From JBOFGK01 sp051649085 (GTDB lineage: Bacteria; Bacillota_I; Bacilli_A; UBA3375), in contig JBOFGK010000024.1 in NCBI GenBank assembly GCA_051649085.1, positions 1 through 20,651 of the forward strand: DNA of 20,651 bases, read 5' to 3'. Shown in pieces: positions 1 through 7,395 of the stretch. Numbering within the stretch: position 1 is the first letter of the stretch; each line of letters starts with the position of its first letter. The position numbers and the translations under genes were made by a program. The notes under the pieces are model-generated. The model was not told the origin of the DNA. It made no database searches and saw only the letters and a list, made by a program, of their open reading frames with translations.

Positions 1-55
1 GAGCATCTGACTTTTAATCCGAGGGTCGCAGGTTCAAGTCCTGCACGGGACACCA
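1..55 (+). tRNA. tRNA-Lys (anticodon UUU), 5' part outside window
   Basis: The visible part starts in the D-stem (GAGC, 1-4). The anticodon stem is 6-10 paired with 18-22, the loop CTTTTAA lies at 11-17 and the anticodon TTT at 13-15. The T-arm is 28-44 (GCAGG, TTCAAGT, CCTGC), the 3' acceptor half is 45-51 (ACGGGAC), the discriminator is A52 and CCA is encoded at 53-55. The third anticodon-stem pair is a T8-C20 mismatch where a U-A pair is usual for this tRNA. It is followed 5 bases later by tRNA-Thr, so it belongs to a tRNA cluster extending to the left. Confidence 0.93.
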
Positions 56-60
56 TTTAT

Positions 61-136
<76 letters not shown>

Positions 137-139
137 TTT

Positions 140-186
140 AAGCATTTTTAAGTTATTCAAATGAATGATTTAAGAATGCTTTTTTA
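140..186 (+). terminator. Intrinsic terminator of the tRNA cluster
   Basis: AAGCATTTTTAA (140-151) pairs with TTAAGAATGCTT (170-181) with one G-U pair. The stem continues inward through ATTC (155-158) and GAAT (163-166). A T-run at 180-185 follows. It lies directly behind tRNA-Thr and ends about 45 bases before the hydrolase start. Confidence 0.85.
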
Positions 187-231
187 ATACTATTTTAAAG
201 CATGAATACTAAAGACTTTGAAAGGATGTTT

Positions 232-936
232 ATGAGAAAAAAATTTTTGAACATACTTAAGTACCTATCATTTACAATTATCGGAGTTTTAATCTTAGCT
301 TTTATCTATTTACAAACTGGTCATTATGAAGCTACACCTACTGCTTTAAGTTTGAGTAGTAAAGCAGATGAAACTGCAGATTATTTAACTTTTAATAACA
401 ATTCTACGACTGGTTTTATTTTTTACCCTGGGGCAAAAGTTGATGTAAAAGCATATAGTTATTTACAAAATATTAAAGATACAAATGTCTATATTGCAAA
501 ATTTCCATTTGAAATTGCCTTTTTCAATTTAAATGTCGCTCAAACAATTATTGAAGAGCATCCTGAAATTGACAAATGGTATATTGGAGGACATTCACTT
601 GGTGGGGTTGGCGCAAATTATTTTGCTCAAAACAATCCAAATTTAATTAGTGGGGTTGCGACCCTTGCTAGTTATCCTACTGAAAAAATCACTAATTCTA
701 AGCAAACATTTTTAGCGCTTTTTGCTACAAATGATGGACTTGTTACTGATTATAAGGAAAAAGAGCAACTTTTACCAGCCTCTTCAACTCAGACAAAAAT
801 TGTGGAAATAAACGGTGGAAATCATGCCCAATTTGGTGATTATGGTATTCAAAAAAATGACCAAATTGCAACAATTGATAAAGAAAAACAACATGAAATC
901 ATTCTTAAAGAACTAAGTGACTTTTGTCGGAAATAA
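232..936 (+). CDS. Membrane-anchored alpha/beta hydrolase
   Basis: The product is a predicted alpha/beta-hydrolase fold enzyme of 234 aa. One N-terminal hydrophobic segment (about residues 8-28) anchors it, so the catalytic domain should face outward. The nucleophile elbow is GHSLGG at 120-125 (Ser122). The acid is probably Asp168 in a TNDGLV segment and the base His198 in GGNHAQFGDYG, so the triad order is normal. A YPGAKVD motif near 65-71 is where the oxyanion-side strand is expected. The frame is also open from an ATG at 202, but GAAAGGA (220-226) lies 5 bases before the ATG at 232 while nothing good precedes 202, so I take 232. No clear promoter is visible between the tRNA terminator and the gene. 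Read-through from the tRNA cluster is possible. The substrate is unknown: esterase, lipase or peptidase-like activity cannot be told apart. Confidence 0.85.
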   Translation: MRKKFLNILKYLSFTIIGVLILAFIYLQTGHYEATPTALSLSSKADETADYLTFNNNSTTGFIFYPGAKVDVKAYSYLQNIKDTNVYIAKFPFEIAFFNLNVAQTIIEEHPEIDKWYIGGHSLGGVGANYFAQNNPNLISGVATLASYPTEKITNSKQTFLALFATNDGLVTDYKEKEQLLPASSTQTKIVEINGGNHAQFGDYGIQKNDQIATIDKEKQHEIILKELSDFCRK

Positions 937-990
937 ATAAGCTTTTTTTATCTACAATAAATCACTTTAATAAATATTGTATTAAAAAGG

Positions 991-1029
991 AAGTGTCGAA
1001 GATGATTTATGATCTTCGACACTTTTATT
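991..1029 (+). terminator. Intrinsic terminator after the alpha/beta hydrolase gene
   Basis: A perfect 13-bp stem, AAGTGTCGAAGAT (991-1003) with ATCTTCGACACTT (1012-1024), encloses an 8-base loop. A-rich sequence precedes it and a T-rich tail follows, so it may act in both directions between the two convergent genes. Confidence 0.88.
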
Positions 1030-1045
1030 ATTCAGTTGATACCTT

Positions 1046-1080
1046 AAAATGCTTTTTTACTATTTTGTAAAAAGCATTTT
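1046..1080 (-). terminator. Intrinsic terminator of the choloylglycine-hydrolase-family gene
   Basis: AAAATGCTTTTT (1046-1057) pairs perfectly with AAAAAGCATTTT (1069-1080) around an 11-base loop. It lies about 45 bases behind the stop of the minus-strand hydrolase gene, and T-rich sequence ends the minus-strand hairpin. Together with the hairpin at 991-1029 it insulates the convergent pair. Confidence 0.75.
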
Positions 1081-1124
1081 CTCTACATTGACTTTCTTTT
1101 TTTACTTTAGTTTTAAACAATAAA

Positions 1125-2156
1125 TTACTTTGTTACATCTATTTTTAAAATATCTTGTTCTTTAATTGGATCAATTTCAATAAATCTTATTTCTCCATCT
1201 GTAAAATTAATTTCATTAAGTTCTACTTGTCTAACTCGGCGATTATGTTGTGTATGGAATGTAATTGTCATTTTATTTGGATCCCATGCTGATGTATAAA
1301 GTGTAGCTGATTTTAAGCCTGTTCCAACTTTCCCAATTGAACCTTCAGAAGACATCACTGGAACATTGAAATTGTCCAAAATTCTAAATAATTCAATTAC
1401 AGTATCTGCTTCATCAACTGTTTTACGCGCTGTTTGGGTATATGCAACTGCACGAATAAACCTTGATGGTGGTGTAAAGTCACCAGGTAATGAATAAAAG
1501 CCAGAGCCTCCACCTAATGGTTTTAATTCCACTCCACTAATAGTTATCGGTTCTCGGTTAAATCCTGATAAACCGATATAATTACGTAAATTTGTCATAT
1601 GCCAGTCAAAACGAGGTGCATTTGTTATAACTCCAAGTGGATTATCAAAGATTTTTACACCTTCTTCAGTAAAGTTAACAACAATTGTTTTTCCTTGTCT
1701 ATCCATAATCGACAATTGGATTTCAGTACTTTTACCAAGCGCTTCTTCAACATAATCAAACACTTTAATTGTCTGTAATTCTTTAGCCGCTTCATCTGTA
1801 GTACTTTGAGTTGATAATAAGTATTGTACAATTTCATTTGAAGAAATACCATTTTCTGCATCTTTACCTTCATATTTTTCAAATTTAGCAAAATCCGGAT
1901 GATAAAACAGTCCAACATATAAACCAGCTTCATTCATTCCTTCTAAAATTAGCATACGGTGAAGTGCATTAAAACCAACAAATCCATACTTACTTGAATA
2001 TGTTTTTCCGCTTACTCCATTTCCTAAATCGGCTGTGAATTCGATATTTCTTGGAACAATCGTTAATTGTGAATGCATATCAAACATTCCCCATTCCATT
2101 GTTCTAGCAAAAAGATTCGAACCATTTTCCGCTTTTAATCTAATTCCTGTACACAT
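1125..2156 (-). CDS. Choloylglycine hydrolase / penicillin V acylase family amidase (Ntn hydrolase)
   Basis: This is a 343-aa linear amide C-N hydrolase of the family holding bile salt hydrolases and penicillin V acylases. The protein starts Met-Cys, and Cys2 becomes the N-terminal nucleophile once Met is removed. Conserved residues I can place are Arg18 (FARTMEWG), Asn75 in GMNEAGL, Asn179 in TNAPRFDW followed by the typical HMTNLRNY segment, and Arg232 in PPSRFIRA. The acidic position usually held by Asp near residue 20-21 is Glu21 here, as in part of the family. There is no signal peptide, so the enzyme is cytoplasmic. A clear AAAGGAGA lies 4 bases before the ATG. Substrate cannot be assigned from sequence: bile salts, penicillin V, N-acyl amino acids or acyl-homoserine lactones are all known for relatives. 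It is a single-gene unit with its own promoter and terminator. Confidence 0.9.
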   Translation of the reverse strand: MCTGIRLKAENGSNLFARTMEWGMFDMHSQLTIVPRNIEFTADLGNGVSGKTYSSKYGFVGFNALHRMLILEGMNEAGLYVGLFYHPDFAKFEKYEGKDAENGISSNEIVQYLLSTQSTTDEAAKELQTIKVFDYVEEALGKSTEIQLSIMDRQGKTIVVNFTEEGVKIFDNPLGVITNAPRFDWHMTNLRNYIGLSGFNREPITISGVELKPLGGGSGFYSLPGDFTPPSRFIRAVAYTQTARKTVDEADTVIELFRILDNFNVPVMSSEGSIGKVGTGLKSATLYTSAWDPNKMTITFHTQHNRRVRQVELNEINFTDGEIRFIEIDPIKEQDILKIDVTK

Positions 2157-2198
2157 TTATTCTCCTTTATTATACATTTTTTTGATAACTTCATTCAT

Positions 2199-2256
2199 CT
2201 AAGCTTATTTAAAGCTTAGGTATTTATATTATAACTCTAAAAAGAGTATATTGGAA
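2199..2256 (-). promoter_or_regulatory. Promoter and inverted repeat upstream of the choloylglycine-hydrolase-family gene
   Basis: On the minus strand a perfect TATAAT (2233 to 2228) has a weak TTCCAA 17 bases upstream (2256 to 2251). An inverted repeat CTAAGCTT-(5)-AAGCTTAG at 2199-2219 covers roughly +2 to +22, so it is an operator candidate or a 5'-leader hairpin. The rest of the gap to the topB terminator (about 2260-2390) is AT-rich and shows nothing I can name. Confidence 0.5.
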
Positions 2257-2394
2257 TTTTTTTCAGCTTTTCAAGTTTTTTCAATAAATTTATATCTTCA
2301 TTTCATACTTTTTATAAATTTAACTTTGCTTTTAAGTTTGATTTACTTTAAGGGTCATTTTCTTTAAGCTTGATTTTAAATAAATTTTTCTTAG

Positions 2395-2429
2395 AAAAAA
2401 ATGTACCGATACGGTACATTTCTTTTTTC
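2395..2429 (-). terminator. topB: Intrinsic terminator of topB
   Basis: A perfect 10-bp stem, AAATGTACCG (2399-2408) with CGGTACATTT (2412-2421), has a 3-base loop. A-run and T-run flanks make it symmetrical. It lies 40 bases behind the topB stop and ends the ABC-transporter/topB operon. Confidence 0.85.
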
Positions 2430-2461
2430 TTTAAATATTATTATTCAATATTATTAGCTAA

Positions 2462-4645
2462 TTATTCATCCAATTTGTCAAGTAAATTTGCAAATGGATT
2501 ATATGTTGCTGTTTTTTGACTTTTTTCACTTTTCGCCATCTTTTTCACATCACTTTTTGAAGCTGAATTTTTCGAACTTGATTTATTCATAATAGAAACA
2601 AGTGTTTCTCGATAACCACAACCTTCGCAATAAATCGCTTGTTTTTCAAAGCTATCACCAAGGATTTTTAATTTTTTTCGACAATTTGGACATTGCATTC
2701 GTGGATTCAAATTAATATTCACTCGATGTTTACATTCAACACTTGAACAAACTAACATTTTCCCTTTTTTACCTTCGACAAACATCATTGGTTTTCCACA
2801 CTTTTCACATGATTGCTTAGTTAAATTATCATGTGTAAATTCAAATGTATCATGTTTTATTGTATGAATTACCTCTTCAGTATAATCTTTAATTTCCATA
2901 ATGAACTTCTCTTTTTTTAATTTCCCTTGTTCTATTTGCTTTAATTTATCTTCCCATGAGGCTGTCAAGAGTGGAGATTTTAAATCTGTTGGGGCAACTT
3001 GTAATAATTGTCGACCTTTAGAAGTAATCACGATTGATTGATTTTGTTTAGCAATTAAAAATGAGTTTTGTAACTTTTCAATAATATCTGCACGAGTAGC
3101 AACCGTTCCGATTCCACCTGTTGTTCTAAGCGTCTGTTTAGCTTTTTCACTTTCTACAAAACGAGTTGGATTTTCCATTGCACTAAGCAAACTTCCTTCG
3201 GTAAAATGTTTTGGCGGTTTTGTGTAATTTTCAGTTGTGCTAACTTTTTCAACAACATACTTAGTTTTTTCACTAAAGTCAGCTAATTCTTGCATTTGAA
3301 TATCATCTTCTTGTTCAAAATCATCTGTTAAATCAAGTACTCGTTCATAAACTGCTTTCCAACCAGCTGATTTAACTTTTTGACCTTTTGCTATAAATGT
3401 ATGATTATTTATTTTAGCGATTATTTGTTGATCTTCATAAACTGTTGCTGGCAATAAGACTGCATAAAAACGTTGAACAATCATTTTATAAATTCGTTCT
3501 TCTTCAACTGATAATCGACTTAAATTTGCTTTTACTTCTGTTGGAATAATTGCATGATGATCACTTACTTTAGCATTGTTTACAAAGGTATTTTTATTCA
3601 CTTTAGCTAAATCAAGCTTATCGATAACATGTCCGAACGCAAAAACTTTTGAGGCCGTAATTCGTTCTTTTAAGGTTGAAACCATATCTGTTGTTAAATA
3701 ATTCGAATCTGTTCGTGGATATGTTACAATTTTATGATATTCATATAAAGATTGCATAATATCAAGTGTATATTTAGCACTATATCCGTATTGTTGGTTT
3801 GCCTCACGTTGTAGTGTCGTTAAATCATATAATTGACGTGGATTAGTTCGTTTTTCTTTACGAGTAATTTCCACAACTTCTAACATCTGCTTATCAATTG
3901 ATTCAACAATTTTTTGGCTATTTTCTGCTTGAAAAATTCTTGATTGTTTTTTCGAATCTAAATAAGTAAATTGGACCCCTTTTGCAAATGCTCGAATATT
4001 GTAATACATTTGTGGTTTGAAATTTTTTATTTTATCATCTTGTTCCATAATCATTTGTAATGTTGGTGTTTGAACACGACCACAACTCAATTGTGTATTG
4101 TATTTTGTTGTCAAAGCTCTTGTCGCATTTATTCCAACTAACCAATCTGACTCAGCACGGGCAAGTGCTGACATGTATAAATTTTGATATTTTTTTCCAT
4201 CGGATAACTTTGCAAATCCTTCTTTGATTGCCTTATCTGTAACTGAAGAAATCCATAGTCGTTTAATCGGTTTTTTGAAGCCTGTTTTCAAAATAATTAA
4301 TCGCGCTACTAATTCCCCTTCACGTCCTGCATCTGTTGCAATTACTAATGATTCGATATCTTTACGTTCAAGAATTTTTTTTACATTACTATACTGTTTT
4401 GCTGTCTGCTTCAAAACCGTAAATTTTGGTCTATCAAATAAAATTGGTAGTTGTTCTAAATTCCAATTTGCATATTGCTTTGAATAATTTTCTGGATCAG
4501 CAAGACTTACTAAATGTCCAAGCGCCCATGTAACAATATATTTATTTCCTTCTATCGATCCATTTTTCACCTGTTTACAACCAAGTACTCGTGCAATATC
4601 CTTACCAACTGATGGTTTTTCTGCTAATACAACTATTTTACTCAT
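2462..4645 (-). CDS. topB: DNA topoisomerase III (type IA)
   Basis: This is a 727-aa type IA topoisomerase, which relaxes negatively supercoiled DNA and decatenates intermediates by single-strand passage. The N-terminal Toprim domain shows EKPSV (9-13) and the acidic DAGREGE (105-111). The catalytic tyrosine is Tyr309 in TYPRTDS. SCGRVQTPT (187-195) and SDHHAIIPT (361-369) are typical TopB motifs. The C-terminus has two four-cysteine zinc sites (613/616/633/638 and 652/655/673/676) and a Ser/Lys-rich tail. Length matches Bacillota TopB. The gene follows the ABC permease stop by 7 bases, and its weak AGTAGGT ribosome site overlaps the permease stop codon. It is therefore probably co-transcribed with, and perhaps translationally coupled to, the importer, which is an unusual setting for a DNA topoisomerase. 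Confidence 0.97.
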   Translation of the reverse strand: MSKIVVLAEKPSVGKDIARVLGCKQVKNGSIEGNKYIVTWALGHLVSLADPENYSKQYANWNLEQLPILFDRPKFTVLKQTAKQYSNVKKILERKDIESLVIATDAGREGELVARLIILKTGFKKPIKRLWISSVTDKAIKEGFAKLSDGKKYQNLYMSALARAESDWLVGINATRALTTKYNTQLSCGRVQTPTLQMIMEQDDKIKNFKPQMYYNIRAFAKGVQFTYLDSKKQSRIFQAENSQKIVESIDKQMLEVVEITRKEKRTNPRQLYDLTTLQREANQQYGYSAKYTLDIMQSLYEYHKIVTYPRTDSNYLTTDMVSTLKERITASKVFAFGHVIDKLDLAKVNKNTFVNNAKVSDHHAIIPTEVKANLSRLSVEEERIYKMIVQRFYAVLLPATVYEDQQIIAKINNHTFIAKGQKVKSAGWKAVYERVLDLTDDFEQEDDIQMQELADFSEKTKYVVEKVSTTENYTKPPKHFTEGSLLSAMENPTRFVESEKAKQTLRTTGGIGTVATRADIIEKLQNSFLIAKQNQSIVITSKGRQLLQVAPTDLKSPLLTASWEDKLKQIEQGKLKKEKFIMEIKDYTEEVIHTIKHDTFEFTHDNLTKQSCEKCGKPMMFVEGKKGKMLVCSSVECKHRVNINLNPRMQCPNCRKKLKILGDSFEKQAIYCEGCGYRETLVSIMNKSSSKNSASKSDVKKMAKSEKSQKTATYNPFANLLDKLDE

Positions 4646-4652
4646 TTTATAC

Positions 4653-5417
4653 CTACTTCCATTTAATTAATTTCTTTTCTATTATATCAACAATTTCAAC
4701 TAATAAGTAGCCGATTAAACTTAAATACATTATTCCAACAAACATTTCACTATTATTTACTCCACTATTCGAACTAATGTAGTAACCAAGTCCATTGCTT
4801 GAAGCCATTGATTCACATATATAAAGTACAGCAATTCCAATTCCAATCGAAATTTTAAGTGTCGTTAATAGTTCAGAAAGAATTGCTGGAAAAATAAAAT
4901 TTTTATAGTAACTGCTTGTTGACATATTTAAATTTTGCGCAACAACAAAATAATTTTGATCTAAATTTAAAATTGTGTCTCGAACATTGATTATTATTGG
5001 GAAAATCGCAATTGTCATAACTAACAATATTTTCGTCAAATCACCTAAGCCAAAAATAATAATAAAGATTGGCGTTAATGCCGCTTTGGGAATCGGATGT
5101 AATGCATGGACAAGCGGAGAAAAAACTTTATTAACTGTTTGTTTTAACCCAAGGCTAATTCCTATTAGGGTTCCAATTGTCAGGGCAAGTCCTAAACCTC
5201 CAATTAACCGAAAAAGTGAGCTAAGTATTTCTGGATAAATAACCGAAAATTTTTGTAGACCCAAAATGATTATTTGATTAGGAAATGGGACAATTAATTC
5301 ACCATTAAGACCTCTCCCAACCGCAATTGCTGTTACATACCAAAATAAAATACATATAATTAAGCCAAAGAGAATTTTAACTAGACGATTATGTTTCATT
5401 TGTTCTAATAACTTCAT
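4653..5417 (-). CDS. ABC transporter permease, SsuC/NMT1-like importer
   Basis: This is a 254-aa integral membrane protein of the binding-protein-dependent transport inner-membrane family, of SsuC/TauC/ThiX type. About six hydrophobic segments are visible, the first near residues 14-32. An EAA-like cytoplasmic loop (about 155-185, FVVAQNLNMS...FIFPAILSELL) contacts the ATPase, though the usual Gly of that loop is not conserved. Its ATG overlaps the stop of the ATPase gene by 4 bases (ATGA), a sign of coupled translation. It works with the ATPase and lipoprotein encoded just upstream. The substrate class (sulfonates, thiamine precursors or other small organic acids) cannot be read from the permease. 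Confidence 0.93.
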   Translation of the reverse strand: MKLLEQMKHNRLVKILFGLIICILFWYVTAIAVGRGLNGELIVPFPNQIIILGLQKFSVIYPEILSSLFRLIGGLGLALTIGTLIGISLGLKQTVNKVFSPLVHALHPIPKAALTPIFIIIFGLGDLTKILLVMTIAIFPIIINVRDTILNLDQNYFVVAQNLNMSTSSYYKNFIFPAILSELLTTLKISIGIGIAVLYICESMASSNGLGYYISSNSGVNNSEMFVGIMYLSLIGYLLVEIVDIIEKKLIKWK

Positions 5418-6154
5418 ATCAACTCCTGCATCAATTCATTTACTTTTGCCCAAAAGTCGGCACCATGATGCTCTTTGTTTGATCCATAAAATGAACTGGC
5501 AATTATTTTTTTTATTTCTCCTTGTTCTACAATAATGATTTCTTCACCTAAAATTAACGCTTCTGAAATATCATGTGTAACAACAATCGTTGTCATTTCT
5601 TGATTTTTAGTAAAGACTTCAATTAGTAATTGCTGAATATTATCTTTAGCTAAATAATCTAAACTTGAAGTTGGTTCATCAAGCAACATAATTTTTGGTT
5701 TTGTAATTAAACTTCTGGAAATATTTGCTCGTTGAACTTGGCCACCAGACAAGTCCTTTGGATAGACATCAATATACTCACTAATTTTAGTTTGGGCAAG
5801 AATTGTTGTAATTAATTCTTCGTATTCTGTCTGATTATAATTACTTCCTTGATTACCATCAAGCGCAATTTCTAAATTTTGACGAATTGTTTTCCAAGGA
5901 AACAACGAGTTTTTTTGAAAGGTCATTTTAATTTGATGACTAATTTTTGTTAGTTCCTCTCCGTTAAATAAAACACTGCCGCTTGTTGCTAATCTAATAC
6001 CACATAGTACATTTAAAAGGGTACTTTTTCCACTTCCACTTGGTCCAACAATTACATAGTGTTTTCCTTTTTCAAACTTCAAATTAATATCTTTCAAAAT
6101 ATTGATTGAATCTCTTTCACTATATTTAAAACTAACATCTTTTAACTCAAGCAT
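5414..6154 (-). CDS. ABC transporter ATP-binding protein, SsuB/TauB-like
   Basis: This is the 246-aa ATPase subunit. Walker A is GPSGSGKST (37-45), the Q-loop is Gln80 (TFQKNSLFPWKT, a typical SsuB/TauB segment), the signature is LSGGQ (135-139), Walker B is IMLLDEP (155-161) and the H-loop is His194. TTAGGAGT lies just before the ATG. It starts 113 bases behind the lipoprotein gene, across a palindromic hairpin (6173-6198) that should lower its expression relative to the binding protein. Confidence 0.95.
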   Translation of the reverse strand: MLELKDVSFKYSERDSINILKDINLKFEKGKHYVIVGPSGSGKSTLLNVLCGIRLATSGSVLFNGEELTKISHQIKMTFQKNSLFPWKTIRQNLEIALDGNQGSNYNQTEYEELITTILAQTKISEYIDVYPKDLSGGQVQRANISRSLITKPKIMLLDEPTSSLDYLAKDNIQQLLIEVFTKNQEMTTIVVTHDISEALILGEEIIIVEQGEIKKIIASSFYGSNKEHHGADFWAKVNELMQELI

Positions 6155-6172
6155 TTTACTCCTAAATATAAC

Positions 6173-6198
6173 TTAAAAAGGACAATTGTCCTTTTTAA
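6173..6198 (-). terminator. Intra-operon hairpin between binding-protein and ATPase genes
   Basis: A perfect 26-base palindrome (13+13) is centred on GGACAATTGTCC with A/T-run arms. On the minus strand it forms a GC-containing hairpin whose 3' arm is a T-run. It sits between the lipoprotein stop (6268) and the ATPase start (6154). This is the usual place for a leaky terminator or 3'-end stabiliser that makes the binding protein more abundant than the membrane subunits. A dimeric operator is the alternative. Confidence 0.65.
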
Positions 6199-6267
6199 AT
6201 TTTTGATTATTTGTGCTTACTTTTCTTATCCATTAATTATTTTAATGCTAGTAAACTTCTTTTTCAC

Positions 6268-7209
6268 TTACTCTTTAAGATTTATTATTGAACTTTTGTA
6301 ATCAAACGGTTCTTTAGTAATTTCTTTTTCAATTGCCCATTGATTAACAGCATCCCATGTTTGTTCAGAAACAGTATTCATCGGTTTTAATTTTAGGTTT
6401 TTGGAAATTTCAAACTCTTCTTCTTTTACTAAACCTGATTCAATCAACATTGATTTATATGAATCAGCTCCTGCTTCATTCATTTCGTTTGTTGCTTTAT
6501 TAGTAATGTCAACAAACTTTTGCGCAAGGTCTGGATTAGCTTCTAAAATATCAGCTTTCCAAATTAATGAACCGATTTGCATCACACCTGACTCATCACT
6601 GTTCCAAAGTTCTTTTCCTCCTGCTTTAATCGCTGCTGACGCAAACGGTTCTGGCATAATTGCTGCATCGACTTGACCACTTGCAAGTGCTGCTAAACGA
6701 TCAGGAATTTTAGGAATAGCTTTTTTCGAAAATTTAATTCCATTAGTTTGAGCTAGTGTATCGGTATAAAACTCAATTACCGTTTTTTCACTAATTGCAA
6801 GGTTTTTCCCATCTAAATCTTTAATACTTGGATTTTCACTCGCAAGTTTTGGACTAGTTACTAAACGATACAATGAATTTGTTCCACCTGTTGCCTTTAT
6901 GTCATAACCTTGGCTCAAATAAATTGTTGATGCTGTTAAATCTGCTGTTGCAACATCAAGTTCACCTGCAAAAAATGCAGTATCACGATCTTTGGCACTG
7001 CTGAAATATTTTGGTTCAACATTTATGCCTTGTTCTTCATACATTTTTTTAACTGTTGCATACACATATGGTGCTTGTGAATTCCCACTTATAATTCCCA
7101 AACGAAGATTTACTGTTTCTCCAGTATTTTTACTGCTACCGGCAACACTACAACCAGCAAGTGTTCCTATTAGTAAGGCACAAATCAGTACTACTTTTAA
7201 CTTTTTCAT
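6268..7209 (-). CDS. ABC transporter substrate-binding lipoprotein, SsuA/NMT1-like (MqnA/MqnD/SBP fold)
   Basis: This is a 313-aa extracytoplasmic receptor. The signal peptide has a Lys-rich start, a hydrophobic core and lipobox LAGC (17-20), so Cys20 is lipidated and anchors it outside. The mature domain has the pattern of the NMT1/SsuA-like binding proteins: LRLGIISGNSQAPYV near the start, a DVATADLTAS segment for ligand contact and SGQVDAAIMPEPFA later on. The same two-lobed fold is used by the menaquinone enzymes MqnA and MqnD, but this protein has a lipoprotein signal and an adjacent permease and ATPase, so it is a transporter part. It is transcribed away from the UbiD-UbiA-UbiX operon. 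The ligand is unknown: sulfonate, thiamine precursor, or (inferred from neighbours) an aromatic menaquinone precursor. AGGAGA precedes the ATG. Confidence 0.92.
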   Translation of the reverse strand: MKKLKVVLICALLIGTLAGCSVAGSSKNTGETVNLRLGIISGNSQAPYVYATVKKMYEEQGINVEPKYFSSAKDRDTAFFAGELDVATADLTASTIYLSQGYDIKATGGTNSLYRLVTSPKLASENPSIKDLDGKNLAISEKTVIEFYTDTLAQTNGIKFSKKAIPKIPDRLAALASGQVDAAIMPEPFASAAIKAGGKELWNSDESGVMQIGSLIWKADILEANPDLAQKFVDITNKATNEMNEAGADSYKSMLIESGLVKEEEFEISKNLKLKPMNTVSEQTWDAVNQWAIEKEITKEPFDYKSSIINLKE

Positions 7210-7240
7210 TATTTCTCCTATTTTATTAAATACATTTTCA

Positions 7241-7269
7241 ATTATACCATATTTGTTTTCTATTAGGAA
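7241..7269 (-). promoter_or_regulatory. Promoter of the ABC-transporter/topB operon
   Basis: Read on the minus strand, an extended -10 (TGGTATAAT, TATAAT at 7246 to 7241) has a weak TTCCTA 17 bases upstream. The start would lie near 7234, giving a leader of about 25 bases, too short for a riboswitch. Tandem heptamers TTCACAT at 7287-7293 and 7294-7300 lie in the shared divergent region and are operator candidates. Confidence 0.6.
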
Positions 7270-7347
7270 ATTGTTTTACGTTATTATTCACATTTCACAT
7301 TTTCAAGAAAAAGCAGTTTAAAGCCTTAAATTAAAAAATTCCAGCAT

Positions 7348-7391
7348 TATTATGAAGTGAAAACGAAAAAATGCTAAAATATTATAGGAGG
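7348..7391 (+). promoter_or_regulatory. Probable promoter and strong ribosome binding site of the UbiD-UbiA-UbiX operon
   Basis: A strong TAGGAGG (7384-7390) lies 5 bases before the ATG at 7396. Candidate -10 boxes are TATTAT (7348-7353) and an extended TGCTAAAAT (7372-7380). The second would leave almost no leader, so the first is preferred. No good -35 is visible. Confidence 0.4.
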
Positions 7392-7395
7392 ATAA

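Noticed and set aside
202..231. Upstream ATG at 202 as the alpha/beta hydrolase start
   Set aside because: There is no ribosome site before it, while GAAAGGA is well placed for the ATG at 232, which also gives a normal Lys-rich start before the membrane segment.
1655..1933. Minus-strand 92-codon frame inside the amidase gene
   Set aside because: It is an out-of-frame shadow of a gene with clear catalytic residues, rich in Lys/Leu, with no start signal.
7210..7240. Riboswitch upstream of the substrate-binding protein gene (thiamine or SAM type)
   Set aside because: The predicted leader is only about 25 bases and holds no structured element.
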